Notes: a model not told the origin generated them from the letters alone. Shown: positions 45,818 through 57,435, numbered from the stretch's first letter. The stretch: DNA of 64,000 nucleotides from Ciona intestinalis (GCF_000224145.3 NC_020177.2:2993649-3057648); one strand, 5' to 3'. Numbers and translations are program-made.

Positions 45818-46593
45818 TACTGGACAGTTTTTGGCTTAAAAACAATTGCTAAAAAAACGAACAATTTGCTGAAAACTAATACAGCATAAACTTAGTAGGT
45901 TATCACACAAAATGTAAGTCTAAAACATAATTCAGCAATTTTCACAAATTAACTGAATGTGCATTAAGTTAACCTATTCAACTAGCCAATATCTAACTAA
46001 ACAATCCGCTCCAGCGAATGATCCCTTACCCCTAACACAGTACAACTGTATACTTTGTTTTTTACTAAATAGCCTATTGACTCGAATATAGCTTCCTCTT
46101 ATACACATTCTGAGCGTTAAATTTTCCTGACGACATTTTAATTTGTATGTTAATCAAATTTCCTGTTTGCTGTCAGAAGTTTGAGTTATCGTTTTGTTTG
46201 TTCTGTGTGTTCAAACGTATTGTTGTCACAACAATTCTATATATTCAGTTCTCTCTTTTACAAAACGCAACACTGAAATATTGACCAAATCTGCTTTCAA
46301 CACCCGGAGAACTGTTTACAACAAGCAGCTATTTTAGGACAAAAAATTATCCCCCCCCCCAAAACAGTAACTCTTCATCCAGTTTCTGAATTACCACAAC
46401 ATCATTTTCAAATGAAACATTTCAAACTGCAGAATAATGGTCATGAGATTAATAGACAGTCGCGCAGCCACTAGGGAAAGTTGCAGGGTTCGCGACCCCC
46501 CTTTAAAATATTTTTTTATTGAAACTTTCGTCTTTTTGTGGGAACCAGGGCGACTTCATACAGATTAAAAAAAATAACAAGAAAAACATCTTT
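45818..46593. other. Spacer between DOMON and COPS6 genes
   Basis: AT-rich, no coding exon seen. Holds the DOMON promoter side; a C-run near 46350-46360 and T-rich stretches are the only notable composition features. Confidence 0.55.
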
Positions 46594-49442
46594 TTAAATA
46601 AAAAGTCCCCTTAGACGACGCCCTGCATTTTGTCTGTCAAGAAGAATGTTAAATTTTGAAATAAACTGATTCATTGTTTGGCTTCCTTTGCTCATAACAC
46701 CTAAATATGTCATCAGAGTAACATCATTGTATTGCTGTGGAAAAAGAAAGACAGTTAACACAATGTTTTTGTAACATTGGGTGTCTTCTTATACACCAGA
46801 CACACATGGTGTATTCATACACCATACACCTCATGTACACTATTCATACACCTCATGCACACTGTCAAGTTATAATATAAGTGTCTTCATATACACCAGA
46901 CACATTTGGCGTATTCAGACAGAATGATCATTCAATTACTTAAAATGCAATCAACAGATACACAAAGTTAAAAAATTACGCAAAATACAAACAGCATCTT
47001 ACATTATGAAGGTCACTTGTTAAGGATTCTGCACCAAGCACAGGTAGTCGCTTACAAAGTGCGTTTAATAATCGCAAAATTTCGTTGTCTCGAGGGAGTT
47101 CCCCTTTACGGACAGCCTCGGTGTAGTCTCTAAGCAGCCTTACTCGTGTGTAGAGCATCGATATAGAGCTGTGTTGGCTGGAAAGATGCTCAGAAGCTGG
47201 AAAGTGGTTCAACATACTTACAGCTTGTGTGTTAATAAAAATGCATTACAATAGTACTGCAACTAGCATAAAACAAAGCATTTAAATTTTTAAGAGATAA
47301 ACAAAACTACGTTATTTTATCTTTGTTTTTAAGATCACAAATTCCCAAAAAGTCAAAATTTCAATTTTACTTAAGCAGTTAAAAAGCGAAGAAAACAAAA
47401 AGTAAACAACAAGAACAGCTTACCGTATGAAACGGAATTAGAATCAACGTTTGAAACTCGTGCGACGTGATCGACTCCGATTCGCTCGGCTTCCTCTGTT
47501 GCGAGAGTGTAGTTAAGGGTGACTAACCGAGATACAGCGTTGCCGTCGGTAACGTCAATCACAGATTCATAGACATTTAACGGAAGCTGCAGCATGGAAA
47601 ATACATTTATAGCCAGTGGCAGACATCGGAAGCCCCCAAAAAATTGTTATTTTTTATTTTGATTATATATATATTTTTATAATACTGTATTAAAAAGTTG
47701 AGTGCATTATTGTAAAATAATTAGTTAGAGTGAATAGTCCTTTGTTTTAGGAGGTTAAGCCAATTCTTATTATACGAGTAAGGTTTGCCATCAAGGTGTA
47801 AAGGGCGTGTTTTACGCGAAAAGAGGGTATGTTTTGTTATAACACTGGTCACTGTATTTTGTTTCAAACAACTCTTGCCAGCCTCCGAGTTACCAAGTAT
47901 TTGTCGGCGTTTTTTTCTGCATGGTGAAAATTTAAACAACCCAATAGTGACCACTGGGTTGGAGAAATAATAATGCACAAAAAAAATCATAAAATATCCT
48001 CAAATAGTTTCCAAGTATTCTCACATCTGTTGATGCAGCTTGTGGGTTGAGTTTGAGAAAGATTGGACTTTCTATGATGTCACAAATCTGTTTATGAATT
48101 TTCATATCAAGCTCTGTCGGGCTCCCCCCTGTTGTGTACCAACCATGGAAATCCAGGTCTTTAAAAACCTGCTTGACTTAAAATACAAAACCAGTTAGTT
48201 TTGGTGTTTCTAATGGTGTATGGCCATATTGCGATTGATGAAAAAAATCGGTTTGTTTATAAGCTATTTTTATTCTAATATTGTTTTTTTTTATATTTGC
48301 AAATTTAAAATCCCTAAGGCTGCTTTAAATGCTGAAAAATTTCCCAAATTTTTTTCTCCCGTAAAAAAGCATACCATGAAGTCAAAATTTGTATATAGGT
48401 AGAGACGCTAATTTTTGGTCCAAGGGTACCACAAAAATTTTCTGATAATTACATGTAAAATCAAACCACTGGAGTAAAAAAATAAGCCTTAGACAATGCA
48501 TGGGACTTTCCATAAGAAAAAGCATCACTAAGCTTTGACCGTTTCTAGTTTTTAAACCACTTAAGGAAATCATGGATCAGGTCATAGATTAAAAAGCTCT
48601 TAAACCCCTAAAAACCCTAGCTTTAAGCAGCCAAACTAATAACATTATTTCAATATACTTACACTGTTCCTCCTTTGCGTAATAATAATCAGTGTCGATT
48701 AAGATCTCATCATTAATTTCAAGATATAGAAGTTCAAAGGAGTTGAGAAGCTCAATAGTTCGACCCACTTGTTTGCCAATCAGTGCTCCAAATACTAGAA
48801 ATCCGATTTGATATCAAAATAACAGAGTATTTTTGCTATTGAACAAGTAATCATATACAATTGTATCAATTTAGAAGGGGGGGAGATGGGACATTGTTAC
48901 CACATAATAACAAAATACCCTGATCTTGTTTTACCAACACTCTACAAGAGTAAGAAAATAGTTTGATGGTTCTGTTTACTACTGAATGAAACGAGAAAAT
49001 AATATGAAGAGGTGTCTTATAATCTCATTTTTCTCCACTCTACTATATATCTATAACATCGGTTACATTATTTAATTAACCGTAAAAACCTATAATATAT
49101 TTATAAAAACTATTAGAACGTAGTCAAGTATCAAAATTTTTGCATTGTAGTATATATACATATCTATTACTATACTAACACCTAACTAATAACCCCCAAC
49201 TACCAACCTCTAACACTTTCCACTAGTCTATTCTGTAAAATACTGGAGGATTCTTCACTATTGTGAAAATCTTTGCCAAAACAGTTGCTATCTTTTATTT
49301 ATCAGTTATATATACATACCTGGTAGAGGCTTTCCATTTTGTGCTCTCAGTCTTGTCCAGTGGTCTGATATATTCATTATAACGAGTGGATGCAACTTCA
49401 CGGCAACACTGCCACTTGTCCCACTGCCGGTCATCACTGGAG
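46594..49442 (-). CDS. COPS6: COP9 signalosome subunit 6 (5' exon missing)
   Basis: Non-catalytic MPN-domain subunit of the COP9 signalosome, which removes NEDD8 from cullin-RING ubiquitin ligases. Exons 49442-49320, 48794-48663, 48176-48025, 47586-47424, 47223-47003, 46734-46594 give 309 residues plus a split codon, phases consistent. Matches to the family are strong in every exon: [95 protein letters not shown], and the C-terminus [15 protein letters not shown]. As usual for CSN6, the JAMM zinc ligands are absent. The first coding exon, upstream of APVMTGSG, is not visible and probably lies in the 1000-N gap at 49945-50944. The neighbour on the same strand is a BTB-Kelch gene, also a cullin-ligase component, but the adjacency is probably chance. 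Confidence 0.95.
46793..46925. repeat. Second locus of the 85-bp repeat, inverted
   Basis: Contains GTGTCTTCTTATACACCAGA and TACACCTCATG, the complements of the unit at 28718-29066. Lies in the last intron of COPS6. Confidence 0.75.
47785..47975 (-). mobile_element. SINE right part, degraded
   Basis: AGTTACCAAGTATTTGTCGG and ATAGTGACCACTGGGTTGGA mark it; COPS6 intron. Confidence 0.65.
48877..49050. mobile_element. MITE in COPS6 intron
   Basis: AAGGGGGGGAGATGGGACA to TCATTTTTCTCCACTCTACT. Confidence 0.82.
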
Positions 49443-49544
49443 CTGAAATATAAGATTTGTTTAACGAATTTTGACACTTTTGTTTAGAAAGAAATATAAA
49501 TTATTATAAAATAGTTTTGGTTAGAGAAGAATCCCGCATTAGTA

Positions 49545-49633
49545 AAGAATCCTTTAGTGGTTGGTTGTTACGTTTAACGGATATGGTAGGGGAGCATAAT
49601 CTGTAAAACAAAAGATTCTTCACTAGCACCGAA
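49545..49633. mobile_element. Third MITE family, degraded copy
   Basis: AAAGAATCCTTTAGTGGTTG to TTCTTCACTAGCACCGAAA, upstream of the COPS6 second exon. Confidence 0.65.
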
Positions 49634-49737
49634 ACCCCAAAATTGCTGCTGTTCCGCTATTCCAAGCTTATTTTACCAACATGTACAGTTCAACGTACCA
49701 GAAAAGGCAAATAGTTTTAATCTTATATGAAATATAA

Positions 49738-49870
49738 CTGAATGAATGTAAAAAGTAACTTATTTACTTTATCTTCGCGTGGTCGGAAAATGACACTCGT
49801 TATAACACGGGTGTTCATACACAGATACACCTAGTGCCAGCTTACGAGTTGCCATGTATGTTACTTTGAA
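49738..49870 (-). mobile_element. SINE right half
   Basis: TGAATGAATGTAAAAAGTAA to GAGTTGCCATGTATGTTAC; just left of the 1000-N gap. Confidence 0.7.
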
Positions 49871-49944
49871 TATACAAGTACTCAACATAAATAACGCTAT
49901 AAATGTTACATATGTATTCAGTATCAAATACATACTATTTAGTA

Positions 49945-50944
49945 NNNNNNNNNNNNNNNNNNNNNNNNNNNNNNNNNNNNNNNNNNNNNNNNNNNNNNNN
50001 NNNNNNNNNNNNNNNNNNNNNNNNNNNNNNNNNNNNNNNNNNNNNNNNNNNNNNNNNNNNNNNNNNNNNNNNNNNNNNNNNNNNNNNNNNNNNNNNNNNN
50101 NNNNNNNNNNNNNNNNNNNNNNNNNNNNNNNNNNNNNNNNNNNNNNNNNNNNNNNNNNNNNNNNNNNNNNNNNNNNNNNNNNNNNNNNNNNNNNNNNNNN
50201 NNNNNNNNNNNNNNNNNNNNNNNNNNNNNNNNNNNNNNNNNNNNNNNNNNNNNNNNNNNNNNNNNNNNNNNNNNNNNNNNNNNNNNNNNNNNNNNNNNNN
50301 NNNNNNNNNNNNNNNNNNNNNNNNNNNNNNNNNNNNNNNNNNNNNNNNNNNNNNNNNNNNNNNNNNNNNNNNNNNNNNNNNNNNNNNNNNNNNNNNNNNN
50401 NNNNNNNNNNNNNNNNNNNNNNNNNNNNNNNNNNNNNNNNNNNNNNNNNNNNNNNNNNNNNNNNNNNNNNNNNNNNNNNNNNNNNNNNNNNNNNNNNNNN
50501 NNNNNNNNNNNNNNNNNNNNNNNNNNNNNNNNNNNNNNNNNNNNNNNNNNNNNNNNNNNNNNNNNNNNNNNNNNNNNNNNNNNNNNNNNNNNNNNNNNNN
50601 NNNNNNNNNNNNNNNNNNNNNNNNNNNNNNNNNNNNNNNNNNNNNNNNNNNNNNNNNNNNNNNNNNNNNNNNNNNNNNNNNNNNNNNNNNNNNNNNNNNN
50701 NNNNNNNNNNNNNNNNNNNNNNNNNNNNNNNNNNNNNNNNNNNNNNNNNNNNNNNNNNNNNNNNNNNNNNNNNNNNNNNNNNNNNNNNNNNNNNNNNNNN
50801 NNNNNNNNNNNNNNNNNNNNNNNNNNNNNNNNNNNNNNNNNNNNNNNNNNNNNNNNNNNNNNNNNNNNNNNNNNNNNNNNNNNNNNNNNNNNNNNNNNNN
50901 NNNNNNNNNNNNNNNNNNNNNNNNNNNNNNNNNNNNNNNNNNNN
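49945..50944. other. Assembly gap, 1000 N
   Basis: Run of 1000 N. By position it should contain the first exon of COPS6 and the 3' end of the second BTB-Kelch gene. Translated open frames across the N run are meaningless. Confidence 0.99.
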
Positions 50945-50989
50945 ACTGTTTGACGAAAAAGGATCTATATGACCACTAACGTGCTCAAA

Positions 50990-51440
50990 AAGAATTTTGC
51001 CACATTAAAAATGAATTTATTTTTAAGCACTTAAATGTTAAGTGGTGCTTACTTTACATTGGTATGTTACTAACAAGCGAACCTGTTGGTAAGTTTCTTT
51101 GTACAGCCATTGCATGTTCATATCCACCACGAGAATACGCATCTGAGGAAACAAAACCACAAACGGGTACTAAATACAAAAAAGAATTTTGCCACTTAAA
51201 TAATTTATTTGTAAACACTAAAATGTTAAGTGATGCTTACTTTCATTTGTATGTTACTAACCTGTTTCTTTTTTTCTTGGTCTACGGTTTACCTTTATAT
51301 AACTGGCACAAAGGTTTCTTTGTCCACCGTTTGCCTGTTCATGACCGCCACAAATATACGCAACATCTGAGAAAACAGAACCACAAACACATTTTATATA
51401 TACAGCCAATAATTTTGCCGCTTTAAAAATTAACCTGTAA
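50990..51440. repeat. Tandem duplication of a kelch exon with its intron
   Basis: The strings AAAAGAATTTTGCCACATTA (50989), AAAGAATTTTGCCACTTAAA (51180) and AATAATTTTGCCGCTTTAAA (51410) mark about 200-240-bp units; each of the first two units contains a related short kelch exon (51083-51142, 51293-51366). Confidence 0.8.
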
Positions 51441-54400
51441 GCATGAAAATATCTAATCAGACTTACTGTACACATGTTTTACACCATGACAAGGAAGTTT
51501 AAATTATGTTTAAATTATAAAGCGAGGTTTATTTTGCTTTATGTTTGATTGCATAATAAAGAACCACTTACTTCCAACACCAACCGCAGCTGCTTTGCTT
51601 AGTAAAGTTTTAGTGTGTCCAACGTCTGTCCAAGTGTTGTTGGTAGGATTGTATTTAGAGATGCGGTTTGTAGCGCAGGCCACATTACTTTGAGCTTCTA
51701 TTAAAAGGCCACCAAACACAAATATTCTCCCTGTATTCATAAACACATTATAACAAATGCTGAATAAAGCAATCACAGTCACCTTGTATTGAAGCAACAG
51801 CTGCTTCATAATGGCAGTTTATCATCGGTGCAAGGTTTTCCCATTCAATGCCATTGAAGCGTTTTGAAATATTGCTTCCAAAATTAAAACTATTTTCATT
51901 GATGTAACCAAAGCAATACACCATCTCATCATGAACAATAAACATAGCATAGTTGTGATATACACCTTTAACCTAATGAGTATAAGGTTAAACCAATAAC
52001 ACTTCCACTACCACCTCTTACTTTTAGTGATGACCATTCTTGTTCACTCACATTGAAGCATGCTATATTTTGTTGCCCGTTTGGAACAAATATGATATCT
52101 GGGTAATATTAACTTTGTATTTGGCAACACTGTGGCAACACTGAACTAACCTTTGCACGGGTAACACTGTTTTCTTTGTTTCTGTTTCTCAAACATATCT
52201 GGTTTGATATGAAAATAAAAAGCATCTTCAACCAAATCTCTGCAATCAAGAAATTCACGAACAAGTTCCTTTAATATAAAGTAGATTAACAACAGCAGCA
52301 CCATGTGAAAAAAAACAAATAAACCTCTTTTCTGATATTCTTGGATAAGTAATCAACTCCCACATATTGCAATCGTAGATGTTTGAACAAAGTTGGGAAA
52401 TATAGTTTCCTTGTATGCAGATCATGTTTCACCCAAACAACCAAACACTCATAAACAACTTCCTCTGACTCTATCNNNNNNNNNNNNNNNNNNNNNNNNN
52501 NNNNNNNNNNNNNNNNNNNNNNNNNNNNNNNNNNNNNNNNNNNNNNNNNNNNNNNNNNNNNNNNNNNNNNNNNNNNNNNNNNNNNNNNNNNNNNNNNNNN
52601 NNNNNNNNNNNNNNNNNNNNNNNNNNNNNNNNNNNNNNNNNNNNNNNNNNNNNNNNNNNNNNNNNNNNNNNNNNNNNNNNNNNNNNNNNNNNNNNNNNNN
52701 NNNNNNNNNNNNNNNNNNNNNNNNNNNNNNNNNNNNNNNNNNNNNNNNNNNNNNNNNNNNNNNNNNNNNNNNNNNNNNNNNNNNNNNNNNNNNNNNNNNN
52801 NNNNNNNNNNNNNNNNNNNNNNNNNNNNNNNNNNNNNNNNNNNNNNNNNNNNNNNNNNNNNNNNNNNNNNNNNNNNNNNNNNNNNNNNNNNNNNNNNNNN
52901 NNNNNNNNNNNNNNNNNNNNNNNNNNNNNNNNNNNNNNNNNNNNNNNNNNNNNNNNNNNNNNNNNNNNNNNNNNNNNNNNNNNNNNNNNNNNNNNNNNNN
53001 NNNNNNNNNNNNNNNNNNNNNNNNNNNNNNNNNNNNNNNNNNNNNNNNNNNNNNNNNNNNNNNNNNNNNNNNNNNNNNNNNNNNNNNNNNNNNNNNNNNN
53101 NNNNNNNNNNNNNNNNNNNNNNNNNNNNNNNNNNNNNNNNNNNNNNNNNNNNNNNNNNNNNNNNNNNNNNNNNNNNNNNNTAATCATGTTACTTCTTTTA
53201 TTTTTTACCCCATTATTATAAACTCATTGTCTTACCACCAATTCATCAGAAGAAATCAATTTCTCCATTTCAACTTCATCAATGCCCAACAACTCTTCTT
53301 TAGATGAAACTTGATCGAAATTATTATGAATGCATCGATCACATTCCGATACAAGATCATTGAGAGAATACAACTTAATAAGTTGACGGTAATGCAAACA
53401 ATTCAATGGAGATATTTTATTCGAGAGATATTGGATAACTAATGCAAGTAGATCTATAAGAAAAACATTTTACAAAGCAAATGAGATTTATTATACATCA
53501 CATCATTGATCAACAAAACAATATCAAATATCACCTTGTACTTGCATCAGTGAAGCTGCATGCAAAACTTCATCAATATTTTCCTCTGACAATAAAACTT
53601 TGTTCGTATAAATAAAGTTGATCACTTGTTTCATTGCAATCTTTGTCACTTCTTTTATTGTGATCTCTTTTTCAAATCTTTCTTTCATCTGCAACATAAC
53701 CAGAAACTGTCTGCCACAATGATCAAAGAGTTTAATCATAGTTTAATAATGCAATATTCGTGCCCAAAACAGTGGTTTAATGTTTACTGTTTTGGGCACG
53801 AATATTAGTCCACTATTCTGCCGTGAAGGAGCAATGTCATTACAGCACAAGGGTTCTATTTCATACAATACATATCTGCTTATTGGTTGATAGATATGTA
53901 ACTTTGTGGGCGTGTCCGGCGTCGTGGCTCAGTGGTTTAGGCGTCTGCATCGAGAACCGAAGGGCCCCGGTTCGATGCTCGACGGCGGTACTAATGCTGA
54001 TCGGCGTATGTGTCCTTGGGCAAGACACTTAACGGACATTGCTCCAACCCAGCGGTCACTTATGGGTTGTCCAAATTACAGTCATACACAGGAAAAAACA
54101 AACAATTACCCACAAAGTTGCATACATGTGGTGACTCGCTGCCCAGACGAGGATAAACTTTCTGTGGAAGTGCGTCCGGTTGTGACGTTGTGAGTACGAG
54201 TGTAGTTCTCGAATGATGTTCGCGAATCGTGTGAGAACGAATTCGCAGAAATAGTCCGCAGATGGAGTCCTATATATACGGGTCAAGAATCGGGACAAAA
54301 AACGGAACTTGGTCGGACCGGAGAACGAGTTCGCAGAAATAGTCCGCAGATGGAGTCCTACGGGTCAAGAATCGGGACAAAAAACGGGACTTGATCGGAA

Positions 54401-54946
54401 CACTGGAGTCGGAACATGAAAACAAGAACTTCACTACCTCGAGCACGTCACTTCCGGACGTACAAGGGTGTTGGGGTAATGGGCCAAGTCTGGCCTAAAT
54501 CCCAGGTCCTCACAGACCTCACCCATACAGAATAGAATAGAATAGAACTTTGTGGGCATTTTTTCCTATTTTTAACTATTGCTAACAATTTGATCATTAT
54601 GAGTAACCATTCTGTTGGAGTAATTACAGTGTCTTACTTTATACATAATCTACCTGACTTTTAAACATAGTGTGGAAATATTTGCTGCTTGCTGCTAAAA
54701 TTGCTCGATGTGCTGGAAATGTTTGACCTTCTGCTACCAATGTGACATCACAATAATCTCTACTGTTTCGTTGCCTGAAAGTTTAAACAATGGAAGGTTT
54801 TAAATTTGTACAATCAAGTTAGCAAAAATCAACAAAATTTTTTCCTTTACTTAGATAATACACAAGTGTCACAAGTCTTACTTTACAAGCATTTTCATAA
54901 GGAAGTCAAAATGTCCATCAGAACTTAGATGCTTTGAAGAAGACAT
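51083..54946 (-). CDS. BTB-BACK-Kelch protein, second copy (interrupted by gaps)
   Basis: Predicted Cullin-3 adaptor. Exons seen: 54946-54882, 54774-54654, 53688-53535, 53453-53236, then a 705-N gap, 52475-52325 (cut by the gap), 52268-52151, 52098-52022, 51972-51783, 51730-51572, 51366-51293, and a possible duplicate exon 51142-51083. The BTB domain: [61 protein letters not shown], then after the gap [15 protein letters not shown] and [15 protein letters not shown]. Kelch blades begin [12 protein letters not shown] and include [14 protein letters not shown] and [11 protein letters not shown]. The 3' end is missing, presumably in the 1000-N gap at 49945. Not close in sequence to the KLHL at 15001-22554, so not a recent duplicate. 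The start ATG lies 8 bp after an AG (CTGCAG) that looks like a 3' splice site with no upstream exon seen. Confidence 0.84.
52476..53180. other. Assembly gap, 705 N
   Basis: Run of 705 N inside the second BTB-Kelch gene, removing part of the BACK-coding region. Confidence 0.99.
53753..53806. repeat. Perfect 21-bp inverted repeat, 12-bp loop
   Basis: Arms 53753-53773 and 53786-53806 (starting AATATTCGTGCCC) are exact complements, around GGTTTAATGTTT. In an intron of the second kelch gene. Confidence 0.9.
53912..54545 (+). mobile_element. Composite tRNA-headed SINE with intact A and B boxes
   Basis: Starts with a tRNA-like head: A box TGGCTCAGTGG (53925-53935) and B box GGTTCGATGCT (53969-53979). 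It continues with the body shared by the common SINE of this window, then a different right half with a direct repeat (GCAGAAATAGTCCGCAGATG at about 54246 and 54337) and ends at (AATAG)n after GACCTCACCCATACAGAATA. Lies in an intron of the second kelch gene, antisense to it. The intact Pol III boxes suggest a young copy. Confidence 0.85.
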
Positions 54947-55511
54947 CTTGTAGACTGCAGATATGTTACGCAATATAAAATTATAAAATTATTTTTCTAT
55001 AAAAAGTTATAAGATAAGACGACCTTCCTATATTGGCTGTCTTTTTTATTTACAACTCATAGTAGGCCGTGTACAACTGTAAACGTATTGTGTATAGGCG
55101 TATATCTTTGTAGTGTTTAAAATCAACAAGAGTCTTAGCTACATAGTCCAAACACCTTTTGTGTGGCCAAACACCGTTCAAAGGCAATTCAATAGCGTGT
55201 TGGGTTTCAAGGTTCTCCTGTCAAGCGTTTAATTGAATCTGGTCACGCGAAAGTTACAAAACAAACAAGGAACTAAACTATTGTATTCGGTAATTCACCG
55301 AACACACGAGACCTTTGCAATGATGTAGCCTATACCCTGTTGTATTTTCGTTCGAACGGAGCGCGCATCAATACGACCCAACATTTTATCAACCCGGATT
55401 GCATCGCGGTCATAGGTCTTCTGGGAAAACAAAAAAATGTGACGAATGTACAAACGGGCCTCGGACGGGTCTTTTGAAATCCATATTTATGCATTGGTAT
55501 TCCTTACTAAT
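54947..55511. other. Upstream region of the second BTB-Kelch gene
   Basis: No gene or repeat recognised; probably promoter sequence of the minus-strand kelch gene. Confidence 0.5.
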
Positions 55512-55794
55512 ATAGTAGAGTGGGGTAAAATGAGATATTTGGGCACTGATTGCCCATTTTTTTCAAAATATAAAATATAGTACAAAAAATAAAATATAGT
55601 ACTGTGGGGTAAGATGGGACATCTTTAGCATATAATATCCAAATATTCTGGTTGTCTTTAACAGTTAATTACAGTCTATGGCAGTTGGAGGATACGGTTT
55701 TATAATTCTTTGAATGTTCTTTGTTTACTACCAAAAAGAACAAAAAATAAAATGAAAAGGTGCTCCATCTTCTCCAACCCGACTATATATGACG
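55512..55794. mobile_element. MITE left fragment plus full copy
   Basis: AGTAGAGTGGGGTAAAATGA at the left, then TACTGTGGGGTAAGATGGG near 55600 to CATCTTCTCCAACCCGACTA. Confidence 0.82.
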
Positions 55795-55956
55795 ATTTTT
55801 TACGGGATACGGTAAATTAGTATTATCGTACCTTCTAAATTGTGAACAACACGATTTTTTAGGGATTCGCACACAATGACTAAACTAGTCGCCGCCTAAA
55901 TTCGATTTTGCTTTTAGTCGATCGACTAAAATTTTAGTCGGTGCATTTTGAAATTC

Positions 55957-56129
55957 TGGGCACTAGTGAGGAATCTTTCGGTACATAGCAGAATAGGCTG
56001 GTGGAAAGTGTTAGTGGTTAGGGGGTTAGGTGTTGATGGTTAGGGGGTTAGTGGTTATGGGGGTTAGTAGTTATAGTGGTTATAGGGGTTAGCAAACAAG
56101 GTGGGTGGGTGACTCTTCACTAGCACCAA
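55957..56129. mobile_element. Third MITE family, copy with GGTTAG-rich middle
   Basis: GGGCACTAGTGAGGAATCTT to GACTCTTCACTAGCACCAAA; the interior is built of GTTAGGGGGTTAGG-like strings. Confidence 0.8.
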
Positions 56130-56791
56130 ATTCTGTAATAAGTAATGCACAGAAGCTTACTAGGCCGACTAAACGTGAAAAACCACCGACTAAATTTTAG
56201 TCGGCCGACTGAGAAAACGCGGTAAGGTATACCGCGACCGACTAGTTTGATCGGTAGCCGAGATTCCTGGAGACAGGAGGTTAAGATGAGACAGTTTAAA
56301 TGCCGCAGGCCCAATTACTGCGCGTCACGAGCCAGTGATTGCATATTTCCGTCTCTTGGGTTTGGCGTGTAAGGTATAGTACTCGTACTGTGTTGGGGTA
56401 TGGTTGTTTTACTGCTGTGAGCTAATCGTTGTATTTGTATCCAGTTAGGTAGTAAAATTTGTATTGAACTGTTAGTATGTCAAAATTAATGTATAACAGC
56501 TAAGTGTATCTTTTAATGTAACTCGTTTAAGTAATTTTATTAAAATACATGCTTTTAAATTTAGTCACCATTAGATTATACAGCCTAATACGACCAAAGG
56601 GTCGCGCTAGTGGCTGGTAAGGCACCGTCCTAGCCCATATACTGCAGAACATTGCTATTAACCAAAAATGTCTTATGTAAATAACGGCACACACTATTTG
56701 CACAGCAGAGAGTAGGCATAAACTAGCTGTTCAGTAACTATAGCAATCATTCCGTAACATTTCATCTGATTTAAAAGCATTGAAAAAATCA

Positions 56792-56999
56792 TGCCAGATT
56801 TGAAGAAGTATTTGGAAGAATTAAGTACACATGTGAGATCAAAAACGATGTATCTACACTTAGTAAGTTATGCAGACATCACCAAGAGTATATACCATTT
56901 GAAAACCTAGACTTGTTTGGTGGGAAGAGAAAGTTTCTCGATTTTGAAAAAATTTTCAATGATATGGTTGTTAAAAAACGTGGTGAGAAGAAGAAGTAA
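56792..56999 (+). pseudogene. Arylamine N-acetyltransferase first-exon relic
   Basis: A short stretch whose translation resembles the N-terminus of arylamine N-acetyltransferases: MPDLKKYLEE, then in a shifted frame KLCRHHQEYIPFENLDLFGG and FEKIFNDMVVKKRG. The PFENL-hh-G and IF--hV-R-RG strings are family hallmarks just before the catalytic Cys (RGGWC). A one-base frame change lies near 56820-56825, and after KKRG the sequence reads into a stop; CGTG followed by gtgaga looks like a former 5' splice site at the place where the family continues with GWC. No further exons with the catalytic Cys, His or Asp are visible downstream before 57900. I read it as a decayed exon of a host NAT gene; a sequencing error in an otherwise real first exon is the alternative, but the missing downstream exons argue against it. 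Confidence 0.6.
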
Positions 57000-57177
57000 T
57001 TAGACCGTTTATGATTATTTGCATACGCGATTATTCAATGAAATTATCAATTAGAGAACAAATGGCTAGAGCTAAATGATTGTTAACCTAATTATTGTAG
57101 TGAAATATATATCTCAAAACAAATAAAAACAATTAAAATGTAATGTTCCTACTGTTTTTCGTATTCCAATAATTTTT

Positions 57178-57435
57178 TATCCTCACGCGACAGGGTAACG
57201 ACAGTTAAGTTATAACACAGGGTGTGTTCTGTTTTATACACCTCGTGCCACTTACGAGCTACTACGTATAAAACTTTGTGGGTATTTTTTTATGTACGGA
57301 AAAAATCTATACACCCATAAGAGTTGTTAACTGTCTTGTTCAAAGACACATACGTCCACAATGGTAGCAGCGACGAGCCTTGAATCAGAAATCTCTATAT
57401 TAACGATGCGCTACTGTGCAACGACGCCGGTTATC
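57178..57435 (-). mobile_element. SINE, nearly full length
   Basis: TATCCTCACGCGACAGGGTA to CTACTGTGCAACGACGCCGG; between the NAT relic and stum copy A. Confidence 0.8.

Noticed and set aside
46345-46365. C-run as a regulatory G-quadruplex
   Set aside because: A single homopolymer tract of about ten bases, without the spaced runs needed to support the claim.
49854-50979. Open frames of 358-372 residues across 49945-50944 and of 238-304 residues across 52476-53180
   Set aside because: They consist of N; no coding information.
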